64,000 bases of DNA, taken from Dryocosmus kuriphilus. Taxonomy: Eukaryota > Arthropoda > Insecta > Hymenoptera > Cynipidae. The stretch spans positions 24,514,327 to 24,578,326 of the forward strand of contig CM076195.1 in NCBI GenBank assembly GCA_038277395.1, written 5' to 3'. Every line of letters begins with the position of its first letter. The first letter of the stretch is position 1. The translations under genes and the position numbers were made by a program. This document shows, one piece after another, positions 11,700 through 21,411 of the stretch. A model generated the notes under the pieces. The model made no database searches, was not told the origin of the DNA, and saw only the letters and a list, made by a program, of their open reading frames with translations.

Positions 11700-12852
11700 A
11701 CTTATGTTGTTGAAAATTTCACAGAATTCAAATCTTCAGTAGATTTTGATTCACTTGTGGTTGAAATGTCCACCAAATTTGAAAAATTTCGAAAAAAATT
11801 TTACAAAGTGCACTGACTGTAGAAGAATTTAGAGAATTTAAAAGAATTCATGAACTTCTTATGAATTCAGATAATTCAATGAACTTGAAATTAAAACAAT
11901 TTAAGGTTTATTCTAATGATATAAAAAGTATTAAAAAATCATTAAATGATTTTCGCGGTTTTCAAGAGACTTCCGCAGAATTTAAATAGCGTGTAGATTT
12001 TGATTCACTTGTAGTTAAACCGTTGACCTAATTTGCCTAATTTCGAAATAATTTAAAAAGTGCCAATGACTGTTGAAAAATTTATAAGAACTCATAAGTA
12101 TCCACGGAATTTAAAAGACTAGAAATTCGAAAAAATTTGAAGTTTATCCTCATTATTTTAAAAGTATTCAAAAAACATTAAATGAATTCCAAGTTTCTTA
12201 AGAGACTTCCGCAGAATTCAAATAGCGAATAGATCTTTATTCACCTGTAGTTAAACCATCGGCCAAACTTGTTTAATTCGAAAGAATTGAAAAATGTGTA
12301 ATTACTGGTGAAGAGTTCAAAAATATTTGTAAAAACATTAAATGAATTCCAAGGTTCTTAAAGGACTTTCTCAGAATTTGAATATCGAGTAGATCTTGAT
12401 TCACTTGTAGTTAAACCGTCGGCCAAACTTGATTATTTTCAGAAGAATTAAAAAAAGTGCAGCGGCTGCTATGGAATTCAAAAGAATTTAAAAGCACTTA
12501 AAAGATTTGAAATTCAAAATAATTCAAGGCTTATTTTAGTGACATCAGAGGTATTAAAGAAAACTTGTTATTAATTCAAAATTGTTTAAGGGAATTCTAC
12601 GGAATTACAGAGAATTATACAGAATTCGAGTAACATGTATAACTCAAGTGAGGTAATTAATCCGTCGAACAATGTTGACTTATTGGCTTGGGGAGAACAT
12701 ATTTTTTTAATCTCGTCGAAGTGTGAAGTTGCACCAGAGAGTCACAACCTCCTGGAAAAACGATCGCAGGGGTAATTATACTAACTGAAATTGTTTACGC
12801 ATACACTATCGTCGGTAACACATGTACTGCCTTCCACCTTACGCGTCCTTCT
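11700..12852 (-). repeat. Right inverted arm of foldback-like element
   Basis: Reverse complement of 4527-5420. Four degenerate subrepeats are evident from the recurring TTGATTCACTTGTAGTTAAA near 11,747, 11,998, 12,234 and 12,395. Each is followed by a CCAAA.TTG motif and an AAGTGCA-like motif. The outermost 280 bp are single-copy within the arm and match the left end best. Confidence 0.8.
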
Positions 12853-12879
12853 GAGACGAAGGGGAAAAGGAGGAAGAGC

Positions 12880-13070
12880 CGAGATTAAGGCGTAAGAGAC
12901 CTACAAGGAGAAAACACGCAGAAGCCGTCCTCATCAAACCTGTTGCTGAAAAATCCTATGCAGAAGTGTTAGGAAACATCAGGCAGAAGATCAAGCTGGA
13001 AGAGACCGAGGTAGAGATACGCTCAATACGCCGCGCCGCACATGAACGCAGAAAACCTACATACCGAGTA
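12880..13070 (+). pseudogene. R1-like non-LTR retrotransposon ORF1 fragment
   Basis: The plus frame encodes a basic stretch (R-R-K-H), then A-E-A-V-L-I-K-P-V-A-E-K-S-Y-A-E-V-L-G-N and I-R-Q-K-I-K-L-E-E-T. This motif order is typical of the region upstream of the CCHC fingers in ORF1 proteins of R1-clade non-LTR retrotransposons. The zinc knuckles, ORF2 and 3' end are absent, and the frame stops being recognisable after about 13,070. It abuts the outer end of the foldback arm and may be a piece of the locus into which that element inserted. Identification is from motif memory only. Confidence 0.65.
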
Positions 13071-13159
13071 CAGCCGGTTTCCGACTGTCGAGTTTCTGGG
13101 TTCATAATGTTAGATTTGGCACTGGTGATCGAAATCAAATCTTTGCACAAAATCCAATG

Positions 13160-14167
13160 TTAAGTGTTTTATTTTGATCACTACAATCACTCAAAAAAAT
13201 ATACAATTAGCGGTTACACAATTCGTTGATTTTCTCAATTGGGGTTTTAAGAATCAGACTTCTCACAATGTAAAGAAAAATCCACAAGGTACTTTGAAAG
13301 CTTGCGATTTGACTCGACCTAAAGGCGAGATTGTTACTAAACCTTGTGGACGAGAATAAGTCTGTCCTTGTATGAAAACTCGAAAAAAACACATACATTC
13401 CACAATCTAAATGTAAACAGTCAGCCTCAGATGCCAAACCTCCGGCTCGACATCAGCTGGACGCAACAAATTTACAACCTAAGCGTTTCTCGCGAACGCG
13501 TACCCACTCGAGCCCTAGCCACGCTCGAACTGGCTTAACATCCGTGATTCTGCCTCAGTTGAGATTCACCGCGCAGCTACTGCAATTTGTGTAATAATAA
13601 TAAAATATTTTTTTAATGTGTGATTTAAAATTTCTTAAGCTTAAAAAAGGGATTATAATTTATTTTCTGTTTTCACAACACTTTAGTTCATTGAAAATAT
13701 AATTAAAGTATGTAACTGTAATAAGAATAATTTTAAATTATGTACATTAATTTTCAATAAAAAAATGAATGAATGAATCCTGGTATCAGTTGTTTATGTA
13801 AAAGCAATATAGATTCAAAAACAGAAACGTAAACAAATTATTATTTTACGTAACACTGAAGTATTTTTATTTTACGTAAAATAATATATGTATGTCAAAA
13901 ATGAATGTTAAATGGGCACTTTATTTCAATTGTTAATAAAATATTGTAATTGATAGACGCTCCTGTAAACAATTGTTTTCAAATTAATTAAAATGAATTG
14001 TCGTAATGTTCAATGCAAAGATTGTATTTTTTCTTTTAAATGTAATGTTAAAGTGACAAAAAATTTTAATAAAATTTCTTAAATGTTGAAGCTATTAAAT
14101 TCACCGCTGTGTTAGATGCATGTAGTGTCGAGGTGGGCTATGGCCGAGGCTACGCTACGGTCGAGGC
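13160..14167. other. No gene recognised between R1-like fragment and element A
   Basis: AT-rich, with short overlapping ORFs on both strands (13,174-13,538) that show no domain. A GC-rich patch at 14,125-14,168 repeats GTCGAGG twice just before the recognisable LTR of element A. It may belong to the missing 5' part of that LTR or to flanking DNA. Confidence 0.4.
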
Positions 14168-14570
14168 AAGCTCTCCCGTAATCGACAAATGGTCTTAAAA
14201 ACTGCAATTACTTGTTATGAAACCCGTTAATCCTTGCCTGTCCACATGGGACGGTAATTTTTAATTCTGTTGTTTTCTTTTTCTACATGGGCAATAAACG
14301 AAATGATTTGTGTAACTAATATTCAAAGTTATGAGTGTCTTTCTTTTTAATGTATAATTTTGGTCTTCCTCAAGCACTCCTTTTCTGGCAATCCTAAGAT
14401 AATCAGCACGGCACTCCTCACCGGGAGTAAGTTTAGTCGATCCCATAACCAATAAACAATCTGATTTTTAAGTCAGATTGGTATGTCGTTAACTCCGACC
14501 TATCAGCATCTGTAGGCCCGCACTACCTATCCTACAATCATCCTTTAAATTAAATTTCGGGTTCGCGACA
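14168..14570 (+). repeat. Left LTR (3' part) of element A
   Basis: Matches 26,433-26,837 with scattered substitutions, sharing GCAAGCTCTCCCGTAATCGA at the start of similarity and a polyadenylation-type AATAAAC near 14,292. It ends ...GCGACA where the right copy ends ...GTGACA. The similarity does not begin with TG, and the sequences diverge upstream. The left LTR therefore seems truncated at its 5' side, or the true start could not be located. Confidence 0.8.
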
Positions 14571-14577
14571 GACAGAA

Positions 14578-14595
14578 TGGTGGCAGCGGTGGGAT
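14578..14595 (+). promoter_or_regulatory. Primer-binding site, tRNA-Leu type (element A)
   Basis: TGGTGGCAGCGGTGGGAT begins 7 nt after the LTR terminus at 14,570. It is complementary to the CCA-bearing 3' end expected for an animal tRNA-Leu whose acceptor/T arm ends ...ATCCCACCGCTGCCA. Element B has the same 18 bases 7 nt after its own left LTR (29,348), which supports both calls. Confidence 0.8.
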
Positions 14596-14876
14596 TTTGA
14601 ATCTTGTAATTGCTTGCCTGTTTTTGGATTGTTTTATTTAATACCATTTAAATGGGATAGTTTTGATTGCAGTTATTTCAAAAGTTTGTGCTTAGCAGTG
14701 GGACAGTATATCTTTCCTCTACGTCAAATGATTTTTAAAAAAATGAAAATGTTTCAGTACCTGCAGAAATTTAGCAAAATGGTACCACTCACTGTTAAGT
14801 GCACAGTCTAGGTTATATTATGACTAGAATAGTCTCTCTGGTTTTATTTGTGAAATAAGATCAGAGATAATTGTTC

Positions 14877-15640
14877 GGTTCAAGTGGCAAGCCTATGGGC
14901 CAGCGCCTGAGTGTTTTTAAGTGATTCAATTAATTTTGATTTAAATAGAGAAATTGAATAAGGTTAATAAATAACAGAAAGGAATTTCTCTAATTTTATT
15001 TTACAAAATAAAGCTGGAGAATATTTCTTTGGGCATTTATAACCTATTGAAATTAATTAAATTAACTTAAAATGTAGGGAGATTAGACAAGCCTAAGGGC
15101 CAGTCGAAAGCTCCCCTAAGGTTCAGGTGGCAAGCCTATGGGCTAGCGCCTGAGTGTTTTTAAGTGATTCAATTAATTTTGATTTGAATAGAGAAATTGA
15201 ATAAGGTTAATAAATAACAGAAAGGAACTTCTCTAATTTTATTCTACAAAATAAAGCTGGAGAATATTCCTTTGGGCATTTATAACCTATTGAAATTAAT
15301 CAAATTAACTTAAAATGCAGGAAGCTTAGACAAGCCTAAGAGCCAGTCGCAACCTCCCCTAAGGTTCAGGTGGCAAGTCTATGGGCCAGCGCCTGAGTGT
15401 TTTTAAGTGATTCAATTAATTTTGATTTATATAGGGAAATAGCTTTTAGTTCAAGGACTGAAAACGGATTCTTGTCTATTATTCAATAAATAATACTCGG
15501 GAACTGTTCGCTAAGTCTGAACAATTTTAAACTAAAATAATTAATCAAAATTGCAAGGAGAATAGACAAGCCTAAGGGCCAGTCGAAACCTCCCCTAAGT
15601 TTCAGGTGGCAACCCTATGGGCCAGCGTCTGAATGATTTG
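14877..15640 (+). repeat. 243-bp tandem repeats in element A leader, 3.1 copies
   Basis: Units start at 14,877, 15,120, 15,363 and about 15,599, and the first three are nearly identical. Each carries a GGCAAGCCTATGGGCCAGCG box and, about 215 bp on, a related ACAAGCCTAAGGGCCAGTCG box. GC-rich short hairpins thus alternate with AT-rich filler. The array lies between primer site and coding region, where retroelements keep packaging and translation signals. No function is shown here. Confidence 0.9.
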
Positions 15641-15836
15641 CGATTAAACATTTTTGTTTAATATTTGACGCAATTAATAAATAGAAAAAATAAATAAATA
15701 AAAAAATATTTTAAACAATTCCTGACTAGCCACTTGACTGCGAGTATGAACGTTCAAAATGCCTCAGTCAATTGAGAAAAAAAAAAAAATCTAAACCTAG
15801 AGGGGGGGGAGACAAATCAGAGAACACCACGACCGT

Positions 15837-16668
15837 TTGAACCAGCAGTTATTAGCGAATAGGTTTCTGGCCAATAAATTGATTGTCCATGAAGTAAAGC
15901 AAATAATTCAACCATCCGGAGAAACGGTTAACTTCCCCGTAAACATCCGTTTTGTGGATCCCCCGCCTCAGAGAGAAGAGGACATTTTCACTGAAATCGA
16001 GGGACCTAACGAATTCGATTGTTTATTTAATACTCTCCTAAACAACGCCCAAAAAAAGTTGGATCAAAAGAAAAGCCCAGAGTAACGAACTAAAGGCGAA
16101 AATCATCATCCCATCTCCAGATAGTGCAATAAAATCAAACATCGAAACGGTTACTCTGTCTTCGGAAGACGAAGCAGAAACGGTAAATTTTGCTCCCGAT
16201 TCCGCAATAGCCCTGGAAGACGAGATTTTTAGGCAGGTTGCTCGAGGGGATATGTCGGACGCTGAGACAGTATTTTTAGACCCAGAGATAGTAATTCTGG
16301 ATTAAACAAAACCAAAGAAAAAAAAATAAAAATAAATAAATTTAATTAATTAATTAAAAGAAAATCTTATACGGATCGGGGCTAATTTTTTCGTCAAAAG
16401 CAATCGAATTCGTGAGGTCCCATTCGTCTTCAGGTTCACCCGACATGCTTCTATCGAACATACAGTGGCAGGCTATCATTTCCAAACTATAGGCGCGGTA
16501 CAGATTATTGTGTTCGGTATGACTCTGTCCTTCGAAGTTATTTCTTCACATACTCCTTTAGGACACCCCAGGGTACATGGGACTTTGAGGCAAGTTGCCT
16601 TAGAATCTCTTGGATTAAAAGGAAATTCTAAGGCCAAGGGGGCTAATTTTTTCGTCAAGAACAATTGA
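15837..16668 (+). pseudogene. Conserved pre-gag ORF of element A (broken)
   Basis: An 82-codon frame (15,837-16,085) encodes N-I-R-F-V-D-P-P-P-Q followed by F-N-T-L-L-N-N-A-Q-K-K-L. A second frame (16,465-16,668) encodes F-E-V-I-S-S-H-T-P-L-G-H-P-R-V-H-G-T. Both have counterparts upstream of gag in element B (31,262-31,780): E-N-L-L-N-Q-A-E-E-R and F-F-V-I-S-H-D-T-P-L-G-L-A-R-I-Q-G-I. The later block faintly recalls the C-terminal half of a retropepsin (hydrophobic strand, then G-I-x-G-L), but the catalytic Asp motif is not seen, so I do not assign a function. Frames are interrupted in both copies. A 60-bp direct repeat (16,377-16,440 and 16,639-16,700) brackets the second block. Confidence 0.5.
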
Positions 16669-17199
16669 ATTCGTGAGGTCCCATTCGTTTTCAGGACGGT
16701 AGGGCGACGGAGAAAGCTGACGAGAGATTGAGTGCGTACATTGAATTAGAGGCATCATGCCCCGTAAACGTAGTTGTTTTGAGCGATTTTTGGTTACGCA
16801 ACCTAATTAGGAACGGTATCTTCAGGGTAAACAGCGCACTGGGTTGCGAGCAACAAAGAGCTTATCGGCATCAGTGTGCATTAAATATCGCTATGTATAA
16901 AGTACTTATCCGTTATCTCATAAGGTGTAAATAAATTGGGCACATGGTCATCCACAGTGTTGTTTTTCTTAGAGAAGAGAAATTATAAGACCTTGAATGG
17001 GCTTGCCTTGTTGCAGGTCAGCGTTGCAGGGACAACCTAAATTACCGATAAAATTATTCCGGGGCGGTGAATTCCTTCTAAATGAATGACACCGAACTAC
17101 AATATTTTAAAAATTATTTTCCAATTTCGATAGGAGGTTCGAATAAACAAGGTTAGGAATATTCACCGTGTTAGTAGAATTCACCCGTACAGTCGCAAT

Positions 17200-18356
17200 A
17201 TGCCAAATTCGGATGATGACCGTAATAAAGACAACGGTGACCAAGCAGACGCTCCTGCGAATAATAATACTACGCGTACGGGATTACCTTCCAATATAAC
17301 GACGCAAGCGCTCTCTACAATGGATATAAGTGCGGCTATGGCTACGACCTTGGAAAGCATGACCCTACAGCAGTCAACGTATCATATACCCACTTTTGAC
17401 GGCAAAGCACCTCCGTTAAAGGAATTTCTTCAGGACGTGGCTAATGGATCGGTATATGTTACCGACTCGACCAAACCGGCGTTTATCAAAATAGTGCTGA
17501 GCAAGTTAAAAGGAATCGCGCGGGAAAGTACCCGCGACAAACAATTTAATCGGTTGACGGAGTTCGTAGCTCATTTGAAGAAACGCTTTGCCCCAACTAA
17601 AAAGTACCAATGGTACTTTGAAGATATAGTTAAACTCCGGATGAAACAAACCGAGAGCGTAAGTGATTATTATGACCGTACCTTAGGTCTCCTTAGTGGG
17701 GCGAAGCACTCTCTGGAAGAAAAATACACCGCCAGGGATGACGACACGGCTATGATGATGAGGCCTGTAACTGACTGTGCTCGAAACGCCTACATACGAG
17801 GACTTCCTTCTGAAATGTCCACCTTTGTCGACACTCGAAATCAACAAGACAAGGACAACAGGACAAGATTTCAGAAAGGTCAAGGTCACCTAGTCCTTAC
17901 TCAAAACAAATGAACGAGCTCGATAATTTCCGGCATTCTGAGAAGTCAGCTCCGAAGTCGATATTATCCGCTACTAGGAATCAATGCCCTCCTGGACCTT
18001 ACCCATCCTACCCTAATTTAACACAAATATACCCACACTTGTATCCAACTCAATATCCTTATCCGTCAGGATATCCTTCTAACTATGGTTATCCATTTCC
18101 ACTGAATTGTCCACCTCATGTACCTCATACACAAGGATCACACTTGAATCCTCAATGGTCAGAACCGCCCGTTCCCGGTGGATCGAGACCCGTCTCTCCA
18201 AAACCAAAGTCTTTAAACTACACGCAGACTCATCGTTCGGACGCCACGATGAGTCCCAAGCTAAAAGAGCGTACCAAAACAGTTCGAATTTTGGAGGACC
18301 TGAACGAATCTTCCGAACGAGATACCAAAAAGAAGACTTCCCAGTCGTCCGATTAA
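17200..18356 (+). pseudogene. gag: Gag polyprotein of element A (frameshifted)
   Basis: The structural protein starts at ATG 17,200. After a polar N-terminus comes the gypsy-type gag core, with the landmarks P-T-F-D-G-K-A-P-P-L-K-E-F, a helical stretch ending R-D-K-Q-F-N-R-L, F-A-P-T-K-K-Y, and S-V-S-D-Y-Y-D-R-T-L. The first frame stops at 17,911. Coding continues in another frame with a proline/tyrosine-rich tail full of Y-P repeats (about 17,990-18,130) and a basic end. No CCHC zinc knuckle is present. The homologous gag of element B has the same core order (R-D-F-T-R-N-K-Q-F, R-F-S-P-G-K-P-Y, E-Y-Y-N-R-L). Confidence 0.85.
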
Positions 18357-19985
18357 AGCCTCCGGAATTCCAGAAAACAATGGCTTCCTTTTTGGTAGAC
18401 TCCAGATCTGACGTAAATTTACTGAAGCTCCTAGCACTAAAACTGGACGTCAACGTAGGTGATGATTCCATCCATGTGTCTCTGCCGACGGAATTCTGAG
18501 TCGGCCGTACCTCCGCCAGGAGCAAGCACAGCTGTCCTTTAGACATAATACCTTAGTTATTTCGGAACCAATCACCCCAATACCGTTCGTAGATTACGAA
18601 TCCCAAAAAGCGCGTAAACTTTTGACATCGAAAATAAAACCATTCTCGCGGATTTTGAAGCTCAAGGCCCGTATGAAGCAACCGGTATCGATTGATGTAT
18701 ATAATAAGGAATTATCTAAAGGATACTTGCCACGCATAGATGCTCCTGATGGTGTTTATATCGGCGAGGGAGTAGTAAAGAATCACAATGAGGTATGATA
18801 TGCCTACGCATACAACACCAACGAGGAAGATGTAGAATTCGATCTACCAACACAGGAACTCATTCCTTTCGAATATTGTGAATTTCCAGGGGAGGATTCC
18901 GAATATTCGGAATCATGCTACGAAGAAATTAATAACCTTGAAGAACCAACAGTTCCGAGAGAGGAACAGGTCTTCAAGAGTCTCCATGTATCCCATCTAA
19001 ACGGGTCAGAACGAGATGTGGTCCTAGGATGGGTCAGAGATTATCCTGATATATTCCACGTGAATGGCGAAATTCTAGCTGTAAACAAAAAGGTACAGCA
19101 AAGGATCCCCACGACAAGCGATGTCATCATTTCCAAGAAACAATATCGTCATGCACCCGAGGCTCAGAAGCAGTTGGCAATTCAGATAGAAAAACAACTG
19201 AAAAGTGGTGTAATATCCCCATCCAGGTCACCCTATAGCTCACCAGTCATGATTATTCCAAAGAAGGCGGATGCTTCTCGGGAAAGAAAATTCAGAGTGG
19301 TGATTGATTATAGAGCACTGAATGCTAAGGTGATAAGAGATGCATATCCATCACCTAACACAGCAGATATCCTTGACCAATTGGGCAAAGCCCAATACTT
19401 TTCAGTGTTTGATTTTTCCAGAGGATATCGTCAGATTGAGACTCATCCCGACGATAGAGCCAAAACAGCTTTCTCAATGCCAAGGGGCCATTTTGAATAT
19501 ATGAGAATGCCCATGGGTATCAAAAACGCCTCGGCAACATTCCAGAGACTCATGGACACCGTCCTTAAGGGGATGCTCGGAATTGAGGCGTTTGCTTACT
19601 TGGACGACATCGTGCTTCATTCAGAAACTCTGGAGGAGCACGATAAGAAAGCAAGAAGACTATTTAAAAGGTTGCGAGATGCCAATCTAAAGCTCCAACT
19701 CGACAAATGTGATCTTCTACGCCCTGAAGTTGCTTATTTAGGTCGCATCATCGGACGCGTTGGAGTGAATCCTAACCCGGCAAAAATAAAGGCGATAAAG
19801 GAATTCCCTCAACCAAAAACGGTACGCGCCATCCGACAGTTCCTTGGATTATCAGGATTTTATCGTCGGTTCATTGAGAACTACGCTAAACTTGCTAAAC
19901 CATTGGCTGACCTATTGAAGAAGGACTCCAAATTCAACTGGGGGCCTGAACAGACTCCAAGTTTCTCGTCAATAGTTGTACCCAG
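18357..19985 (+). pseudogene. pol: Protease and reverse transcriptase of element A
   Basis: The protease block lies near 18,390, where F-L-V-D-S-R-S-D-V-N-L stands in place of the usual D-[ST]-G triad. After a frame change the RT frame reads from upstream of 18,541 to 20,079, with one in-frame TGA at 18,796. RT landmarks in order are K-K-A-D-A-S-R-E-R-K-F-R-V-V-I-D-Y-R (fingers), D-F-S-R-G-Y-R-Q-I-E (first catalytic Asp), M-P-M-G-I-K-N-A (palm), A-Y-L-D-D-I-V-L-H-S (YxDD box, near 19,606) and Q-F-L-G-L-S-G-F-Y-R-R-F (thumb/connection). The apparent GTG start at 19,018 is internal. At about 19,965-19,985 RT runs into RNase H1-like sequence instead of the gypsy RNase H seen in element B. Confidence 0.85.
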
Positions 19986-20190
19986 TGGCTCCCCATTTGG
20001 GAGTCCAATGGATGGAAAACTGCTGATGGAAAACCTGTCGTTAATCGAGCTGAGTTCGAAGAGTTACGGGAAGCTCTAGCACCGTTGGATATAACTTGGA
20101 ATCATGTCCCAAGCCATCAAGGTATCGAAGGCAACGAAGCCGCGGACCAATTCGCTCGGGCAGGGATCAAGAAATATAATACGATGATCA
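19970..20190 (+). pseudogene. RNase H1-like domain, C-terminal half (element A)
   Basis: Read in the frame shifted from RT, this encodes D-S-K-F-L-V-N, then T-Q-W-L-P-I-W-E-S-N-G-W-K-T, G-K-P-V-V-N-R, and after a helix W-N-H-V-P-S-H-Q-G-I-E-G-N-E-A-A-D-Q-F-A. The N-G-W-K-T/G-K-x-V-x-N basic segment and the H-x-G-x-x-G-N-E-x-A-D motif belong to cellular RNase H1, not to the usual gypsy RNase H. The N-terminal half with the first catalytic residues is absent, so it is inactive. The join to RT falls in a short run (GACTCCAAGTTTC) where both parent sequences look alike, suggesting a microhomology deletion or template switch. Confidence 0.75.
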
Positions 20191-21065
20191 CTGAGCACCC
20201 TGAGAGTAGCACGTTCCAAAAGGACAGGATAGATGAATCAATGGGACCATTCTCAACCATCATTGTTGATGTTAGTCCTAACTGTACTAGTAGAGAGGAA
20301 GACAGCGACGACAACAATGGCGAACCCAGCTTCGATAGGCAATCCCATGAACCTCGTTTGTCGGAAATTCGTGCTACGATGCAAAAATCTATAGAGAAAT
20401 TTGACCAATACCTCAACGATCATCAATCCTATTTTTGGGATGACGAGGATTTAGAACGACCTTCCGCTATCGAACACGTGCAAGTAGAAATAACAGCAGT
20501 CTCTGAAGGCGAAGAAGATCAAAGACCTTTTATTACGTTTACAAAACATGGACCCTTGCACGGAAACAGATGATCCACTTTCCGAGAGAGTAAACAACTT
20601 TCATAAATCATTTCAGGAACACCTTAATAAAGGAACAAGATCGGAGAAAAAGGACATCCCTCCTGTATGTAAGGATTCATATAAGTCCTCACAAGAAATC
20701 AAGCAACCAAAAGGTACTGTGCGATTTCATGATGTACCTGAATTTATAGAATCTCGATCATCGGACAACAACCATCTCGAAGATCGTTGTTTCAAACTCC
20801 TCAGACATTACCTATGCCATTTGCAAGGTCTACTCCTGAAATATCCGAAGAATTTGATGGCAATGTCCTTGAGAGAGGAAAACGCTCACGATGACGCTTC
20901 TATAACCTACTCAGAAGCTAATTTTTCAAGGACCACTATTGACGTAGACGTGCCGTACATCGATCCTCCCACTCCTCCGCCAGAACAAGAAGAAGATAAG
21001 TGGACGGAGTGTTATAAGTGTTTGGTGTGTCACGAATGGAGTGAGCCACTGAGTTATCGTCGCGA
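20191..21065 (+). pseudogene. Acidic pol spacer of element A
   Basis: Two overlapping frames (to 20,573, then 20,548-21,210) encode a polar, acidic, probably disordered linker rich in Asp, Glu and Ser. Near its end is D-V-D-V-P-Y-I-D-P-P-T-P-P-P-E and a C-Y-K-C-L-V-C cluster. Element B carries the equivalents L-N-L-D-M-P-Y-V-E-E-P and C-R-E-C-L before its macrodomain-like block, so the linker is a shared part of this pol. Function is unknown. Confidence 0.6.
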
Positions 21066-21345
21066 TAATTATGCCCACTTCATTTCCGAAGACTGCGAAC
21101 CTACGAATCCCATATTTAAGTTACTTGTTGCTACTGAGCGCATTAATCCACAGGACTTATGGGGAGAAAAGACCAAAGAAGGGTCAAATATTAGTTACCC
21201 CGTCAGGTAAATATAGTGTGTACTCCATAGTGATCCAGCGAAATCATTTCGATGCTGTGGATTCGAGAGAAGTAACGACTCGTCTACAAAATCTGAGGGT
21301 AGCATTGGAACGTGACCGCTGCGAAACATGTCGTAGGGCGAACTC
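21040..21345 (+). pseudogene. TARG1/OARD1-like macrodomain in pol (element A, partial)
   Basis: The block Y-A-H-F-I-S-E-D-C at 21,070-21,096 matches the signature AH-x-ISxDC strand of TARG1-type macrodomains, which bind or hydrolyse ADP-ribose. After a helix (K-L-L-V-A) and a frame change near 21,180 come I-L-V-T-P-S-G-K-Y-S-V-Y-S-I-V, the next strand pair, and then T-R-L-Q-N-L-R-V-A-L, the following helix. The glycine-rich ligand loop normally just after the ISxDC strand is replaced by E-P-T-N-P, and the C-terminal half has been lost. ADP-ribose binding is therefore doubtful in this copy. Element B preserves the same block order plus the C-terminal half. Confidence 0.65.
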
Positions 21346-21411
21346 CAGTGATTTAATGGGTAATATACCACAAAATAAAATGGCCGAGTTGCTCTATTCG
21401 GAGTCAAGCAA

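Larger units (their letters stand above)
4527..12852. mobile_element. Foldback-like element with about 1 kb inverted arms
   Basis: The sequence from about 4527 inward reappears in reverse complement ending at about 12,852. Shared landmarks, in inverted order, are a CAGAAGGAC-type end, GGTGGAAGGCAGTACATGTG, a TATAGTGTATGCGTAAAC-like stretch, GAGGTTGTGACTCTCTGGTG, and then arrays rich in GAATTC/TTTGAATT. The ends lack a clear target duplication. The interior holds a 285-bp tandem array and scrambled mariner-type transposase pieces, none obviously the autonomous engine of this element. Foldback elements with tandem subrepeats in their arms, or a decayed Polinton-like element, are alternatives; no Polinton gene is seen. 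Confidence 0.7.

Noticed and set aside
4527..12852. Polinton/Maverick element suggested by long inverted ends
   Set aside because: No polymerase B, integrase, ATPase or capsid-like ORF is present and no 6-bp duplication is seen.
18079..18546. 155-codon minus-strand ORF
   Set aside because: Antisense shadow of the gag tail and protease of element A.
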